NCBI RefSeq assembly: GCF_003402535.2
Contig: NZ_AP025170.1
Location: 1-64,000, forward strand
DNA from: Cupriavidus sp. P-10
GTDB taxonomy: Bacteria; Pseudomonadota; Gammaproteobacteria; Burkholderiales; Burkholderiaceae
Direction: 5' to 3'
Length of the DNA: 64,000 nt
The stretch's first letter is position 1; each line of letters begins with the position of its first letter. A program made the position numbers and the translations under genes. Positions 20,073 to 28,696 of this stretch are shown piece by piece. The notes beneath the pieces are model-generated. The model was not told where the DNA came from and made no database searches. It worked only from the letters and a program-made list of their open reading frames with translations.

Positions 20073-20177
20073 CGAGGGACAGGCCCGCGCAACGCGGGCC
20101 TGAAAGCAAAGCGGCGCGAGCCCACTGGTCTCGCGCAGTTCTGGTAGTGACAATGCGAGGTGCCACAAGCTGAAGCC

Positions 20178-20945
20178 TCAGTACTCCCTCAACACCCAAC
20201 TGCTGATCGCCGCGAAGTACTCGCGCAACCACGCATTGAAGCGAAGGTACGAAGGCGTCACGGCTCCCACGCCGAATGCCTCCACGGATCCCGCCTTCCG
20301 TGCAATCCCCACCGCCCGCCGCACGTGGAAATCGCTGGTCACCACCACAATCGCACTCGCACCATCAACGCCCTGCCCCTCCAGCAACCGCCGACTGAAC
20401 ACCAGATTCTCCTCAGTGCTGGTACTGCGTCCTTCGCGAAACACCTTGTCGGGCGCTATCCCACGCGCAACGAGGTAGTCCGCCATGATGTCCGCCTCAA
20501 CACACCGCAGCCCAAAGTCCTGCCCACCACTCACAACAACCTTGGCCTCCGGCCACCGCCGCGCCTGCACCAACCCCTGATCCAACCGCGCAATCAACGT
20601 CGGCGACGCCTCACAGTTCGGCGTACCAGACCCAAGAATGACAATCGCCTTCACCGGCGCCCCCGCCGGCACGGACACGCCCATGCCACTGCGGATGCCA
20701 TAAAAGAACACCCCGACAGTCACCAGCCACACAGCAAACGCACCCCACCCCGCACGCCAAAACAACTCCCGCCGCCGATCAGCCTTCCGCCACCGCGCCA
20801 CGCCATCCCAACACAACGCAAGCAACAGGAACGCAATCCCAATACACCCCGGCATCGTAATGCCAAGGCTGAACAACCCCATCCCCATCAGCGCAACAGC
20901 ATCCCCAAGCAGCACAGCACCAACCAGCGCCAGCCCAATGCGCAC
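20178..20945 (-). CDS. YdcF/SanA-like DUF218 membrane protein, 5' end cut by an IS
   Basis: 255 aa from a GTG at 20945. Three hydrophobic segments at about 1-90 precede a DUF218 domain: VKAIVILGSGTPNCEASPTLIARLDQGL, VVVSGGQDFGLRCVEADIMADYLVARGI, TSTEENLVFSRRLL and VVVTSDFHVRRAVGIAR. Relatives (SanA, ElyC, YdcF) act in envelope biogenesis. The frame continues upstream of the GTG for 15 codons to an in-frame TGA inside the insertion element. On the far side of the element, minus-strand codons (VVEAGPAVKPPAAE) continue in a plausible way from just behind the DUF350 stop. The gene was probably the last of the polyamine-like operon and has lost its native start and promoter. Confidence 0.75.
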   Translation of the reverse strand: MRIGLALVGAVLLGDAVALMGMGLFSLGITMPGCIGIAFLLLALCWDGVARWRKADRRRELFWRAGWGAFAVWLVTVGVFFYGIRSGMGVSVPAGAPVKAIVILGSGTPNCEASPTLIARLDQGLVQARRWPEAKVVVSGGQDFGLRCVEADIMADYLVARGIAPDKVFREGRSTSTEENLVFSRRLLEGQGVDGASAIVVVTSDFHVRRAVGIARKAGSVEAFGVGAVTPSYLRFNAWLREYFAAISSWVLREY

Positions 20946-20994
20946 CCAATGCCTGCTGCTCTTCCGGCGCGCGTCAAGGTAGATGTCGCCTCAT

Positions 20995-22092
20995 TCATGC
21001 AGCCAAACGCTGGTTTTCGGCTCCTGGCTTGATACCACCGGTGGGCACGGCAATCTCGCGCTCCGGATTGAGCGTGACCGTGTCGATTGGCGACCAGTCG
21101 CGCGTGTGTCGTGACCAGCGACGCGGGTTGCAGTCACGAGCCTGAACATAGAGCGCGTGGCGCGCGGCCAGAATCTTGTTGTCCTCTCCGGCATGGCGCT
21201 GTGCCGGGCTCACGTAGCGGATGCCGCTGTGCCGGTGCTCATGGTTGTACCAGTGGACGAAGTGGGCCGCCCACGTACGTGCCGTGACCAGATCGGCAAA
21301 GCCTGTAGACGGGAACTCCGGCCGGTACTTGGCCGTGCGGAACAGGCTTTCCACGAAGGCGTTATCGTCGCTCACCCGCGGACGCGAGTACGAGGGCTTG
21401 ACGCCCAGCCAGTGCAACATCGCCAACACCGTGGTGGCCTTGAGCGTGGCGCCGTTGTCACCGTGCAGCACCGGCTTGGCCGCCATGGCGTGAATGCCCT
21501 CGGCCAGCGCTGTGCGTTTGACCAGATGCGCCGCGTGGTCGGCGTCGTCGCGGTCGTGGACCTCGAAGCCCACGATTTTGCGGCTGTACACGTCCAGGAT
21601 GAGGTACAGATAAAACCAGCGCCCGGCGACCTCGGCCGGCAAATACGTCATGTCCCAGCACCACAGTTGGCGCGGCCCCGTGGCCACGTGCGTGGTGGGC
21701 GGACGGCGCTGGCGCGGCGCCTTAGCGCGTCCTCGATGCCGGGTCTGCCCATGGGCGCGCAGCACCCGACCGAAGCTCGATTCGCTGGCCAGGTAGACAC
21801 CCTCGTCGGCCAGCATCGGTACGATGCGCGCCGGCGGCATGTCGGCGAAGCGCGGCTCGTTGGCAACGGCCAGAATGCGTTCGCGCTCCTCAATGCTCAG
21901 CGCATGCGCGGGCGTGGGCCGTTCGGCCCCGGGGCGGCGGTCGCCGACCACCAGGCCATCGTGGGCCTTCCAGCGTTGCAGAGTGCGCACGGTTATGCCA
22001 GCTACCTCGCACGCCAGGCGCAGGCGAGCGCCGCCTGCATGCGCGGTTTCGATATGGCGGACCATCGTGTGGCGATCTTCCAGGCCGATCAT
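20995..22092 (-). CDS. IS3-family transposase OrfB (rve integrase domain)
   Basis: 365 aa. An N-terminal helix-turn-helix (LRLACEVAGITVRTLQRWK) is followed by the DDE/rve core: WCWDMTYLPAEVAGRWFYLYLILDVYSRKIVG gives the first Asp, LHGDNGA the second, and NAFVESLFRTAKY the Glu. A conserved WYNHEHRHSGIRYVSPAQRH tail follows. All catalytic residues are present, so it may be active. Its ATG overlaps the OrfA stop codon as ATGA, so it can be made by coupling; many IS3 elements also make an OrfAB fusion by frameshifting. Confidence 0.93.
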   Translation of the reverse strand: MIGLEDRHTMVRHIETAHAGGARLRLACEVAGITVRTLQRWKAHDGLVVGDRRPGAERPTPAHALSIEERERILAVANEPRFADMPPARIVPMLADEGVYLASESSFGRVLRAHGQTRHRGRAKAPRQRRPPTTHVATGPRQLWCWDMTYLPAEVAGRWFYLYLILDVYSRKIVGFEVHDRDDADHAAHLVKRTALAEGIHAMAAKPVLHGDNGATLKATTVLAMLHWLGVKPSYSRPRVSDDNAFVESLFRTAKYRPEFPSTGFADLVTARTWAAHFVHWYNHEHRHSGIRYVSPAQRHAGEDNKILAARHALYVQARDCNPRRWSRHTRDWSPIDTVTLNPEREIAVPTGGIKPGAENQRLAA

Positions 22093-22568
22093 GCGTCCTC
22101 GTCCTTGTCCTTCGGGAAGATGCCCTCTAGCTTTTTTGAGAGTATCAGCAGGGCGGCGGCTTCAGCCAGCGCCTTCTCCTTGCGGCGCAGCTCGCGTTCG
22201 AGTTCCTTGATGCGGCGCCGATCGGCCTTCGTCTCGCGAGGGGTGGCGCGCGCATCCTCGGGCTCCGCCAGCGCCTGCGTGGCGGCAGCACGCCACTGCT
22301 CCAACTCCTGCGGATACACACCGTTCTCACGGCACCAGGCGTTCTTGCTGGCCTCGTCCATCGCAGCCGTCGCCAGCACCGCCTCAAACCTGGCCGCCGC
22401 TGTCCATGCCCGCTCGCGAGCGGGCATGGACATAGCGTCCGCACGCCAGCGCTCCAGCGTGGCCACTGCCACACCCAGTTCCCTTGCAACCACTTCCACC
22501 GCCGCACTCTCCGGCGGTAACAACCGCGCTACCGCCCGGTCCTTGAAATCCTTCCCGTAACGAGCCAC
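22089..22568 (-). CDS. IS3-family OrfA
   Basis: 159 aa, starting MARYGKDFKDRAVARLLPPE. It has an HTH_Tnp-type DNA-binding region (VEVVARELGVAVATLERWRADAM) and a C-terminal basic heptad region (RRIKELERELRRKEKALAEAAALLIL), a leucine-zipper typical of IS3 OrfA. It recognises the element's ends and pairs with OrfB. Confidence 0.9.
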   Translation of the reverse strand: MARYGKDFKDRAVARLLPPESAAVEVVARELGVAVATLERWRADAMSMPARERAWTAAARFEAVLATAAMDEASKNAWCRENGVYPQELEQWRAAATQALAEPEDARATPRETKADRRRIKELERELRRKEKALAEAAALLILSKKLEGIFPKDKDEDA

Positions 22569-22661
22569 TTCTCTCTCTCATCGCCCCCAGGGTTCAAATT
22601 CTATAGGGGCGACATCTATTCTGCCGCGGGGGGCTTCACCGCCGGCCCTGCCTCCACCACC

Positions 22662-23060
22662 TCAGCTAAGACACGCCGCATTCACCACCCCCACCGACAA
22701 CGAAATCACCCCCATCACCGCCCCAACCCCCCGGTTGTCGTTTGAGATCGCCTCACTGACACCCCCCAACGCCCGCGCCGCCACCAGGTAAGCCACCACC
22801 TGCACAGCAAACGCCCCAAACGCCCACAACAAGAACATCCCAAACGTAGCGTTATGCTGAATGCTCGATGACAACGTCAGCGAGAACCCCAGCGCCGCCC
22901 CACCCAGCGACAACGCCGCCGCCACGTTCCCCTCGCGGATCAGCTGGAATTCCCGATGCGGCGTCACCCGCGTATAGACCAGCAGGAACAACCCCAGCAA
23001 GCCAAAGCTGGTGACGATATAGATCAGGTAGGCAAGCGCCGGATGCATGGCATTGACCAT
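22662..23060 (-). CDS. DUF350 family membrane protein (YjfL-like)
   Basis: 132 aa with four predicted membrane helices: YLIYIVTSFGLLGLFLLVYTR, VAAALSLGGAALGFSLTLSS, FLLWAFGAFAVQVVAYLVAA and VGAVMGVISLSVGVVNAA. DUF350 proteins occur with DUF1190 and glutathionylspermidine-synthase-like genes, as in E. coli yjfL-yjfM-yjfC, and their role is unknown. The start could be the Met at 23060 or the one at 23048; neither has a strong ribosome-binding site. It lies 63 bases after the DUF1190 gene in the same operon. Confidence 0.85.
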   Translation of the reverse strand: MVNAMHPALAYLIYIVTSFGLLGLFLLVYTRVTPHREFQLIREGNVAAALSLGGAALGFSLTLSSSIQHNATFGMFLLWAFGAFAVQVVAYLVAARALGGVSEAISNDNRGVGAVMGVISLSVGVVNAACLS

Positions 23061-23123
23061 AGGTTCGACTCGTTGTCAGTGGATCAGGGAAGGAAATAAG
23101 ACACAGCGAAAGCGAAGCAACAC

Positions 23124-23852
23124 TCAACCGCCACCAGACCGCCCGGAGCTGCCAAAGCGGCTGGCAAAGCCACCACGCGACACCACCGGCGCGCGCGACA
23201 CGGCGGCGGTGCGCATGGACAGCCCCATGGATTGCCCGCGGCCGAGCGAGCTGCGGCGCACGGTGGCTTCTTCCACCATCGCGGCGTTCGGCGTGGATGG
23301 CGCCCATTGCTGCTGCGTGCGCATGCCGTTGCTGTCGTAGGCAGTCATCGGCCGCAGCGGGCCGGACGACATGTCGCGCCGGGTCTGCGAGCCGTCGGGG
23401 TGGTAGACGGTGCCGCTGGCGGTGTAGTACGGGCCGTACCAGCGCGCGTAGTAAGCGGTGCTGCCATGGCCGCTGCCTGAACTGCCGTTGGCGCCCGGGC
23501 TGCTGGCGGCGTCGGCCAGGCTGGAGCTGTAGAGGTTGCGCGTGTCGTCGGCCGGCACGCTCTCGCAGTCGTTGGGCGTGTTCCAGTCGGCTTCGCAGTC
23601 TTGCAGCGTGGCGTAGCTGGCGCGGCGGACGGTCACGCCGGGATCGTCGTCGGCGTCGTCGCTGCAGGAGCCGAGTGCCGCTACGCCGGCGACCACGGCG
23701 CAGGCGCCGATGATCCACAGCGTGGGCGACTTCTTCGGCTGGGTGTTGTAGGCCTGCGCCTGCCATGACACCTTCGCGGAGCGGCTGGGCCTGGGGCTGT
23801 AGGGGCTGTCGTACTTCGACGGCCGTTGGCTGCCCGGCTTCTTCTTGGCCAT
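23124..23852 (-). CDS. DUF1190 family protein (YjfM-like)
   Basis: 242 aa. A Lys/Ser-rich N-terminus is followed by one hydrophobic segment (LWIIGACAVVAGVAALGSC, about 47-65), perhaps a lipid or membrane anchor. Then come VRRASYATLQDCEADWNTPNDCE and a Gly/Ser/Arg-rich tail with WYGPYYTASGTVYHPDG. This matches the DUF1190 pattern of conserved Cys and Tyr motifs. The likely place is the inner membrane with an exported domain. I start at ATG 23852, where family similarity begins, although an open frame continues into the upstream gene. Only 4 bases separate it from that gene. Function unknown. Confidence 0.82.
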   Translation of the reverse strand: MAKKKPGSQRPSKYDSPYSPRPSRSAKVSWQAQAYNTQPKKSPTLWIIGACAVVAGVAALGSCSDDADDDPGVTVRRASYATLQDCEADWNTPNDCESVPADDTRNLYSSSLADAASSPGANGSSGSGHGSTAYYARWYGPYYTASGTVYHPDGSQTRRDMSSGPLRPMTAYDSNGMRTQQQWAPSTPNAAMVEEATVRRSSLGRGQSMGLSMRTAAVSRAPVVSRGGFASRFGSSGRSGGG

Positions 23853-23856
23853 GTGC

Positions 23857-25029
23857 TTACGCGTTCGTGAAGTAGTGTGGAACGAAGAAACTGGTGTTCC
23901 TGGCGATGGGCCCGGATTCCTCGCGCACGCACAGGCCGCTGGGCACGTCGTCGACGATCCAGACGCCCAGCGTGGTGTGGCGGCCGTCAAAGCGCCGCGC
24001 CGGTGAGTAGGCCTGGTAGATAAAGCCTTCCTCGCCATACTCGCCGGGGTTGTGGACGTGGCCTTCCGGGGTGAGCAGGGTCACGCTCTCGCCTTCGCGC
24101 GACAGGAAGGGCTTTTTGGCGTGCGGCTGGCCGGCGAAGCGGCCGGGGTCGAAGCTGGCTTCGAGCAGGTTGGGGTGTCCCGGGAACAGCTCCCACAGGA
24201 TCGGCAGGATGGCCTTGTTGGACAGCACGGCCTTCCACGGCGGCTCGACCCAGCGCACGGGGCTGTGCGCTAGCTGGCCGCGGTAGTCGGAGGTGGCCAT
24301 CCATTCCCACGGGTAGAGCTTGAAGACGACTTCCATCGGCACGTCGTCGGCGTCATAGAAGCCGCCGCGGCCGTCGGTGCCGATGTCTTGCAGGTCGACC
24401 AGCTTGACGGACCAGCCGGCCTGCAGCGCGGTGTCCATCAGGTACTCGGTGTTGCAGATGTCTTCCTGGCTGTCGAACATGCACGCAAAGTGCAGCACGC
24501 TGGCGTTGCGGTAGTGCTGGCGCAGCCATTGCCAGCGCGCCACCAGCGCCTCGTGCAGGCTGTTGAACTGGTCGGCCTGCGGCTGCACGGTGTCTTTCCA
24601 GTACCACTGCGCCACGGCGGATTCGATCAGCGAGGTGGGGGTGTCGGCGTTGAACTCGTACAGCTTCGGCACGCCGTGCTCGTCCAGCGTCATGTCGAAG
24701 CGGCCGAACAGCGTGGGCTCGTCGCGGTCCCAGGAGGTGCGGATCCGTTGCGCGAAGTCCTGCGGGATGGCCAGGCGCGCGAACAGGTCGTGGTCGATCA
24801 CGTGCTGCACGGCTTCCAGGCAGCGCTGGTTGAGGTCGTACGCGGCTGCGTACAGCGTTTCGATCTCATGCTTGCTGAAGGCGTAGGCGGCGTCTTCGCG
24901 CCAGTAGAAGAAGGTGTTGTCATCGACTTCGCGCGGGACGTTGAACTCGTCCAGCGAATGGAAGTGGAAGCCGACCTTCTCGAGTTCGCGCGGCCAGTTA
25001 CGGCGCGGGGTCTGGGGGATGCGTTGCAT
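23857..25029 (-). CDS. Glutathionylspermidine synthase family ATP-grasp ligase (YjfC-like)
   Basis: 390 aa, close to E. coli YgiC/YjfC (386-387 aa). It matches the synthetase half of glutathionylspermidine synthase: FGRFDMTLDEHGVPKLYEFNADTPTSLIE, EVVFKLYPWEWM, AILPILWELFPGHPNLLEASFD, and GEYGEEGFIYQAYSPARRFDGRHTTLGVWIVDDVPSGLCVREE. These supply the ATP-grasp metal and nucleotide contacts. The amidase half is absent. The ATG at 25029 shares one base with the stop codon of the upstream homospermidine synthase gene. The context suggests ligation of a peptide to a polyamine or amine, but the real substrate of this subfamily is not known. Confidence 0.88.
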   Translation of the reverse strand: MQRIPQTPRRNWPRELEKVGFHFHSLDEFNVPREVDDNTFFYWREDAAYAFSKHEIETLYAAAYDLNQRCLEAVQHVIDHDLFARLAIPQDFAQRIRTSWDRDEPTLFGRFDMTLDEHGVPKLYEFNADTPTSLIESAVAQWYWKDTVQPQADQFNSLHEALVARWQWLRQHYRNASVLHFACMFDSQEDICNTEYLMDTALQAGWSVKLVDLQDIGTDGRGGFYDADDVPMEVVFKLYPWEWMATSDYRGQLAHSPVRWVEPPWKAVLSNKAILPILWELFPGHPNLLEASFDPGRFAGQPHAKKPFLSREGESVTLLTPEGHVHNPGEYGEEGFIYQAYSPARRFDGRHTTLGVWIVDDVPSGLCVREESGPIARNTSFFVPHYFTNA

Positions 25030-26444
25030 CAGCAGGCCATTGTCGGTGACGTTGCAGGTTGGCAGGCGACGGGTTGCGCGGTGGCGTCGTCGAGCAGGAA
25101 GTCGTTGAAGGCGAGCGACGTGGCGCCTGGCCGCGGCTGCCAGTCGGTGAAATGCACGCTGAGCGGCGCCCACCAGTGCGCGGCATCGGCCAGCACGGGG
25201 CGGAAGTCGAGCGCGTCGGATTCCACCACGCCGCGCGCGGGGTTGGCCAGCATCCACTGCATGCCGGCGACCAGGCTCGATGCCACCTGCAGGCTGGTGG
25301 CGGTGTTGTACGGCGCCAGCGAGCGCGCGCGCTGCACGGACAGGCGCGAGCCGTACCAGACCGCGCCGTGCCGGCCGCTCATCAGCAGCACGCCGAGTTC
25401 GTCTTCGCCGCACTGGATCTCGTCGCGCAGGATGCGTTCGCCGCGCACGCGCGGTGCGGCGCGGTCGTCCAGCCATTGCATCGACACCTGCGTGGCGGTG
25501 GTGGGGCGATAGGCGTAGTAGACGGTGGGGCGGTATGGCGGCTGGCCGGTGGTGGTGTTGCCGGTCAGGGTCAGGTACTCGGCGATCGAGATCGATTCGT
25601 TGTGCGTGATCAGGTACGCGTCGAAGGGGCCATGCTGCGGCGACCACGACCGCACGCGCGTGCGGTGCCCGGGCCGGTCCAGCGCGATGGCCGCGCCACT
25701 GCCGTAGCCGTGGCGATAGCCGTCGGGCGGCAGCGTGGGTTCATGCGTGCCCCAGCCGAGTTCGGCGTCCTGCAGGCATTCGGTGATGAAGCCTTCGGCG
25801 GACCAGGTGTTGGCGAATTCGCCGTCGCGCGGGTAGCCGGGGGCTTGCTGGCTGTCGTACTCGGCGACCTGGATGACGCGTATGTCGAGCGCGCGCGCGA
25901 GTGCGGCCCAGTCGGCGCGGTCTTCAGGCTCCGGCAGCCGTAATCCCACGTTGCCGACCAGTGCCATCAGCGCGGCCTTCACCAGCACGGACACCAGCCC
26001 GGGATTGGCGCCATGCGCGACCAATGCGGTCGGCAGGGATTCACGGCCGCGGGCGAAGGCCAGCATCTCGTCGCGCAGCGCGTAGTTGCTCAGGTGCGAG
26101 GCTTGCGGGTCGGCTTCGTAGTCCCATGGCTCGATGCCGGCGTCGACGTAGAACGCGCCGCGCGCCTGCGCAAAGGCGATCAGGTCGCGGCTGCAGACGG
26201 ATGGGGCGAGGTTCAGCAGGAAGGTGCCGGGGCTCAGCAGCGGGCCAAGTACCGTTTCATGGTTGCCGGCGGTGATGTTGGCCTCGATGGCGTGCAGGCC
26301 GTGTCCGGCTACGATCTGCATGCGGGTGTGGTCGAGCACGCGGTCCACTACGGTTATCGCAGCCTCTGGCCAGGTTCGCTCCAGCAGTGGCAGCACGGCC
26401 TGGCCGATGCAGCCGAAGCCGACGATGACGATTTGTTCGATCAC
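25029..26444 (-). CDS. hss: Homospermidine synthase
   Basis: 471 aa, near the roughly 477 aa of bacterial homospermidine synthases, which make sym-homospermidine from putrescine with NAD. The Rossmann motif IVIVGFGCIGQAVLPLL is at the N-terminus. YVDAGIEPWDYEADP, LVAHGANPGLVSVLVKAAL, FANTWSAEGFITECLQDAELGWGTHE and VYYAYRPT follow, as in the family. I use the GTG at 26444, preceded by AAAGG; the longer open frame upstream is not family-like. It heads a minus-strand operon with glutathionylspermidine-synthase-like, DUF1190 and DUF350 genes. Confidence 0.87.
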   Translation of the reverse strand: MIEQIVIVGFGCIGQAVLPLLERTWPEAAITVVDRVLDHTRMQIVAGHGLHAIEANITAGNHETVLGPLLSPGTFLLNLAPSVCSRDLIAFAQARGAFYVDAGIEPWDYEADPQASHLSNYALRDEMLAFARGRESLPTALVAHGANPGLVSVLVKAALMALVGNVGLRLPEPEDRADWAALARALDIRVIQVAEYDSQQAPGYPRDGEFANTWSAEGFITECLQDAELGWGTHEPTLPPDGYRHGYGSGAAIALDRPGHRTRVRSWSPQHGPFDAYLITHNESISIAEYLTLTGNTTTGQPPYRPTVYYAYRPTTATQVSMQWLDDRAAPRVRGERILRDEIQCGEDELGVLLMSGRHGAVWYGSRLSVQRARSLAPYNTATSLQVASSLVAGMQWMLANPARGVVESDALDFRPVLADAAHWWAPLSVHFTDWQPRPGATSLAFNDFLLDDATAQPVACQPATSPTMAC

Positions 26445-26614
26445 GCAGACCTTTATGCCCGTAATGACGAGCGGCCGGGCCGCGCGCCTGGTTTTATTCG
26501 TTCTGTCTGGATTTGCCAGAAATGGCGAAGGCAATACTATAGCGGGCAGTGGTTGCTGCCAAGCATGCGTGCAAGCCGTGTCATCGCAGGCGGTATGACC
26601 TTGTAGGCAACACC
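26445..26614 (-). promoter_or_regulatory. Probable promoter region of the hss operon
   Basis: 170 bases between two minus-strand genes. On the minus strand TTGGCA and TATAGT stand 15 bases apart near 26536-26563, a weak promoter match. AAAGG at about 26451-26455 is the hss ribosome-binding site. No hairpin terminator for the upstream gene is evident. Confidence 0.35.
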
Positions 26615-27274
26615 TTAGTACACCCCTGGCACCATCCGCCATGTCCGTCCACAGTACGCCGCATACTCATCCCCAAATTGATCAAGCAATAACGCCTCTT
26701 CCGCCCGGATCCGCGCCACCAGCACCGGCACCATCGCCACCGTCAGCAACACGCCCACGCCTGAACGGAATCCGAGTACCCATCCCAGCGAACTGACCAC
26801 GAATCCGAGATAGCTCGGATGCCGGATCACGCCGTAGATGCCGGTAGTCACCAGCGTATGCCCGGGCTGGATCGCCACCAGTCCGCTGAACCGATGCCCA
26901 AGCACGAACACCGGCCACAAGCGCAGCACGCCGCCGGCGGCAAACAACGCCACGCCAATCCAGCGCACGGTATCCCCATCCAGCGTCCAGAAGCCGATGC
27001 GGTCGGTATAAGCCGGCAGGTAAGCCGCGAGCAGCCCGAGCACGCCGAACGCGGCCAGCACCCAGCGGTTGCCGCGGTCTTCGCGCATGCCGCTGCTGAC
27101 GTTGCCGCCGGAGAACAGCGCGGTCACGGCCAGGGCGAACAGCACGATGGTGAGGGCCACGCGCGCGGGATGCGCAAAGAAGGCGCCGATGCGGCCCCAG
27201 CCCGCGATCGCGATGGCGAGGTAGGCAACGGTGCCGGCGAGGGTGGCGAATGCCAGGCCAGGAGTCGGGCGCAT
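26615..27274 (-). CDS. Isoprenylcysteine carboxyl methyltransferase (ICMT)-like membrane protein
   Basis: 219 aa with five or six hydrophobic helices. The C-terminal half has the ICMT/PEMT signature: GHTLVTTGIYGVIRHPSYLGFVVSSLGWVL, then RIRAEEALLLDQFGDEYAAYCGRTWRMVPGVY, the S-adenosylmethionine-binding and C-terminal RxxxEExxL...Y motifs. Bacterial members methylate small lipophilic or protein substrates; the substrate here is unknown. I choose the Met at 27274 (MRPTPGLAF) because the signal-like first helix begins there. It is probably independent of the polyamine operon downstream. Confidence 0.82.
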   Translation of the reverse strand: MRPTPGLAFATLAGTVAYLAIAIAGWGRIGAFFAHPARVALTIVLFALAVTALFSGGNVSSGMREDRGNRWVLAAFGVLGLLAAYLPAYTDRIGFWTLDGDTVRWIGVALFAAGGVLRLWPVFVLGHRFSGLVAIQPGHTLVTTGIYGVIRHPSYLGFVVSSLGWVLGFRSGVGVLLTVAMVPVLVARIRAEEALLLDQFGDEYAAYCGRTWRMVPGVY

Positions 27275-27429
27275 GGAGACCTCCGCTGCGACGATCGATG
27301 CACCTGTGTAGCGTAAGCCCGGCATGGCGGGGCTGTCGAGCGTGCGTGGCCGTGCTTAAATTGCGGTTTCGCCCCGCTGCCGATGCCCTGACGTCGCAGG
27401 GGCACCATGAAACGCCAACGCCATCCGCC

Positions 27430-27753
27430 ATGCCACTGATCGATATCCAGAACCTGCAGCAAGCCGCCTATGACTTCGGCAAGCTCCGTAACTGGGGCAA
27501 GTACCACAGCCCCAAGAACCTGGCGATGGCGCTGAGCGTCGAGGTGGCCGAGCTGGTCGAGATCTTCCAGTGGCAGACCGAGGAGGAGTCGCGCCAGGTC
27601 ATGTCGTCGCACAAGCGCGAGCATGTGGAGCAGGAGCTGGCCGATATCACCATCTACCTGACGCAGCTGGTGACGGCGCTGGGCGTCGATCTTGACGCCG
27701 CGGTCCGCGCCAAGATGGAGATGAATGCCAGGAAATATCCGTTGCCGGAGTGA
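27430..27753 (+). CDS. MazG-like nucleotide pyrophosphohydrolase
   Basis: 107 aa, the size of RS21-C6/dCTPase-type single-domain MazG proteins. The metal-binding ExxE...ExxD helices are visible: LSVEVAELVEIFQWQTEEE and EQELADITIYLTQLV. It probably hydrolyses non-canonical or excess dNTPs to dNMP and pyrophosphate. It starts MPLIDIQNLQQAAYDFGKLRNWGKYHSPKNLAM, typical of the family. It stands alone, divergent from the ICMT-like gene. Confidence 0.88.
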   Translation: MPLIDIQNLQQAAYDFGKLRNWGKYHSPKNLAMALSVEVAELVEIFQWQTEEESRQVMSSHKREHVEQELADITIYLTQLVTALGVDLDAAVRAKMEMNARKYPLPE

Positions 27754-27823
27754 GCGGGCGGGCTGGATGAACCGACGCCGGAAGCCCAGGCCTGTGTGGC
27801 ATTGCGCGACGGCGGCCCAGGCT

Positions 27824-28696
27824 TCATGAGGCGGATGCGCCTTGCGCCAGGATGCATACGAACAGCACGGCATTCAGCATCAACAGCCCGCAGACCGTCA
27901 GCGCCATGGCGGACGCGTCGCGCAGGCGCTCGCGCATGCGGTGCGCGCCGGGCAGCCATTCCCCCCGCGTCCTGCGAGACCAGCAGCAAATGCCCGCGCT
28001 GCACATGCCCAGCCACGCCAGCGTGCCAAGCGATTCCCAACCGGTTTGCCGTGGTGCCAGCGCGCGCGGCGGCGACGTACGCAGCGGGATGGAAGCCGGG
28101 CGCGGTCGATCGATCGCGACAGGAGGGAGGCGGTCATCGAGGCTTCCCGACTCGGCTTCGTGAGCAGGCGCAGGCTGTGGCACGAGGACCGGCGGAGCGG
28201 GCTGCGGCCGGCTCGCCAGCGTTGGCTGGGGCGCCATCTTTGGTGCCGCTTGCGGCTCGCTCTTTGCAATGTTGCGCACAGGCGCCTCGGGCGCATTGGG
28301 TTGCGGCGCGGAGGCGCGAGGTGCCGGTTTGCGGTTCCTGTGCGGTTGCCAGCTGGCAAAGACGCTGTCCAGGCATGCCACCGACGTGCAGGCATCCCGG
28401 CGCCGTCGCCATGCGGCGATGTCGTCCTGCGCGATTACCCCGGTGCGCAGCAGTCGCTGCTGCTGTGCATGAATGCGTTCGTGATTGCGATAGAGCATCG
28501 CGTAGTCGCAGATCAGCGTGGCTGCGCTTGCTTGCCTGTTTTCCCTGCATGGGCTGGGGGAGGCATACAGATCGTCGCAGCGGGCGGCCGGGGAGCGCAG
28601 CGTGTTCTTGCAGGCGATATCCGACGCCTGCGCACCGGCGGTGAGCAGAAGGTTGATCGAGATGCAAGCGACCAGAGGGCCGGGAAGCCTTTTCAT
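27824..28696 (-). CDS. Secreted or membrane-anchored LprI-like protein, paralogue A
   Basis: 290 aa. Signal peptide MKRLPGPLVACISINLLLTAGAQAS. The domain after it is Cys-rich (IACKNTLRSPAARCDD, ATLICDYAMLYRNHERIHAQQQRLLR, DIAAWRRRRDACTSVACLDSVFASW) and resembles LprI lysozyme-inhibitor-like proteins. Then a Pro/Ala-rich linker (about 120-215), a hydrophobic stretch (TLAWLGMCSAGICCW), a basic turn and a final helix (ALTVCGLLMLNAVLFVCILA). It is a clear paralogue of the gene starting at 30233: same order of parts, same final helices, similar upstream DNA. It may bind a cell-wall or host factor from a membrane anchor; this is inference. Confidence 0.65.
   Translation of the reverse strand: MKRLPGPLVACISINLLLTAGAQASDIACKNTLRSPAARCDDLYASPSPCRENRQASAATLICDYAMLYRNHERIHAQQQRLLRTGVIAQDDIAAWRRRRDACTSVACLDSVFASWQPHRNRKPAPRASAPQPNAPEAPVRNIAKSEPQAAPKMAPQPTLASRPQPAPPVLVPQPAPAHEAESGSLDDRLPPVAIDRPRPASIPLRTSPPRALAPRQTGWESLGTLAWLGMCSAGICCWSRRTRGEWLPGAHRMRERLRDASAMALTVCGLLMLNAVLFVCILAQGASAS

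Larger units (their letters stand above)
20980..22618 (-). mobile_element. IS3-family insertion sequence
   Basis: About 1.64 kb, bounded by inverted repeats TAGATGTCGCC (20980-20990) and GGCGACATCTA (22608-22618). If the element follows the usual TG...CA rule, its tips are 20984 and 22614. It carries orfA and orfB overlapping by ATGA on the minus strand. No clear target duplication flanks it. It sits in the 5' part of a YdcF-like gene and separates that gene from the DUF350 gene. Confidence 0.9.

Noticed and set aside
24388..25512. Long plus-strand open frame over the hss/YjfC-like genes
   Set aside because: Low-complexity Val/Gln/Ala/Arg translation typical of antisense of high-GC genes; the minus strand has full family motifs.
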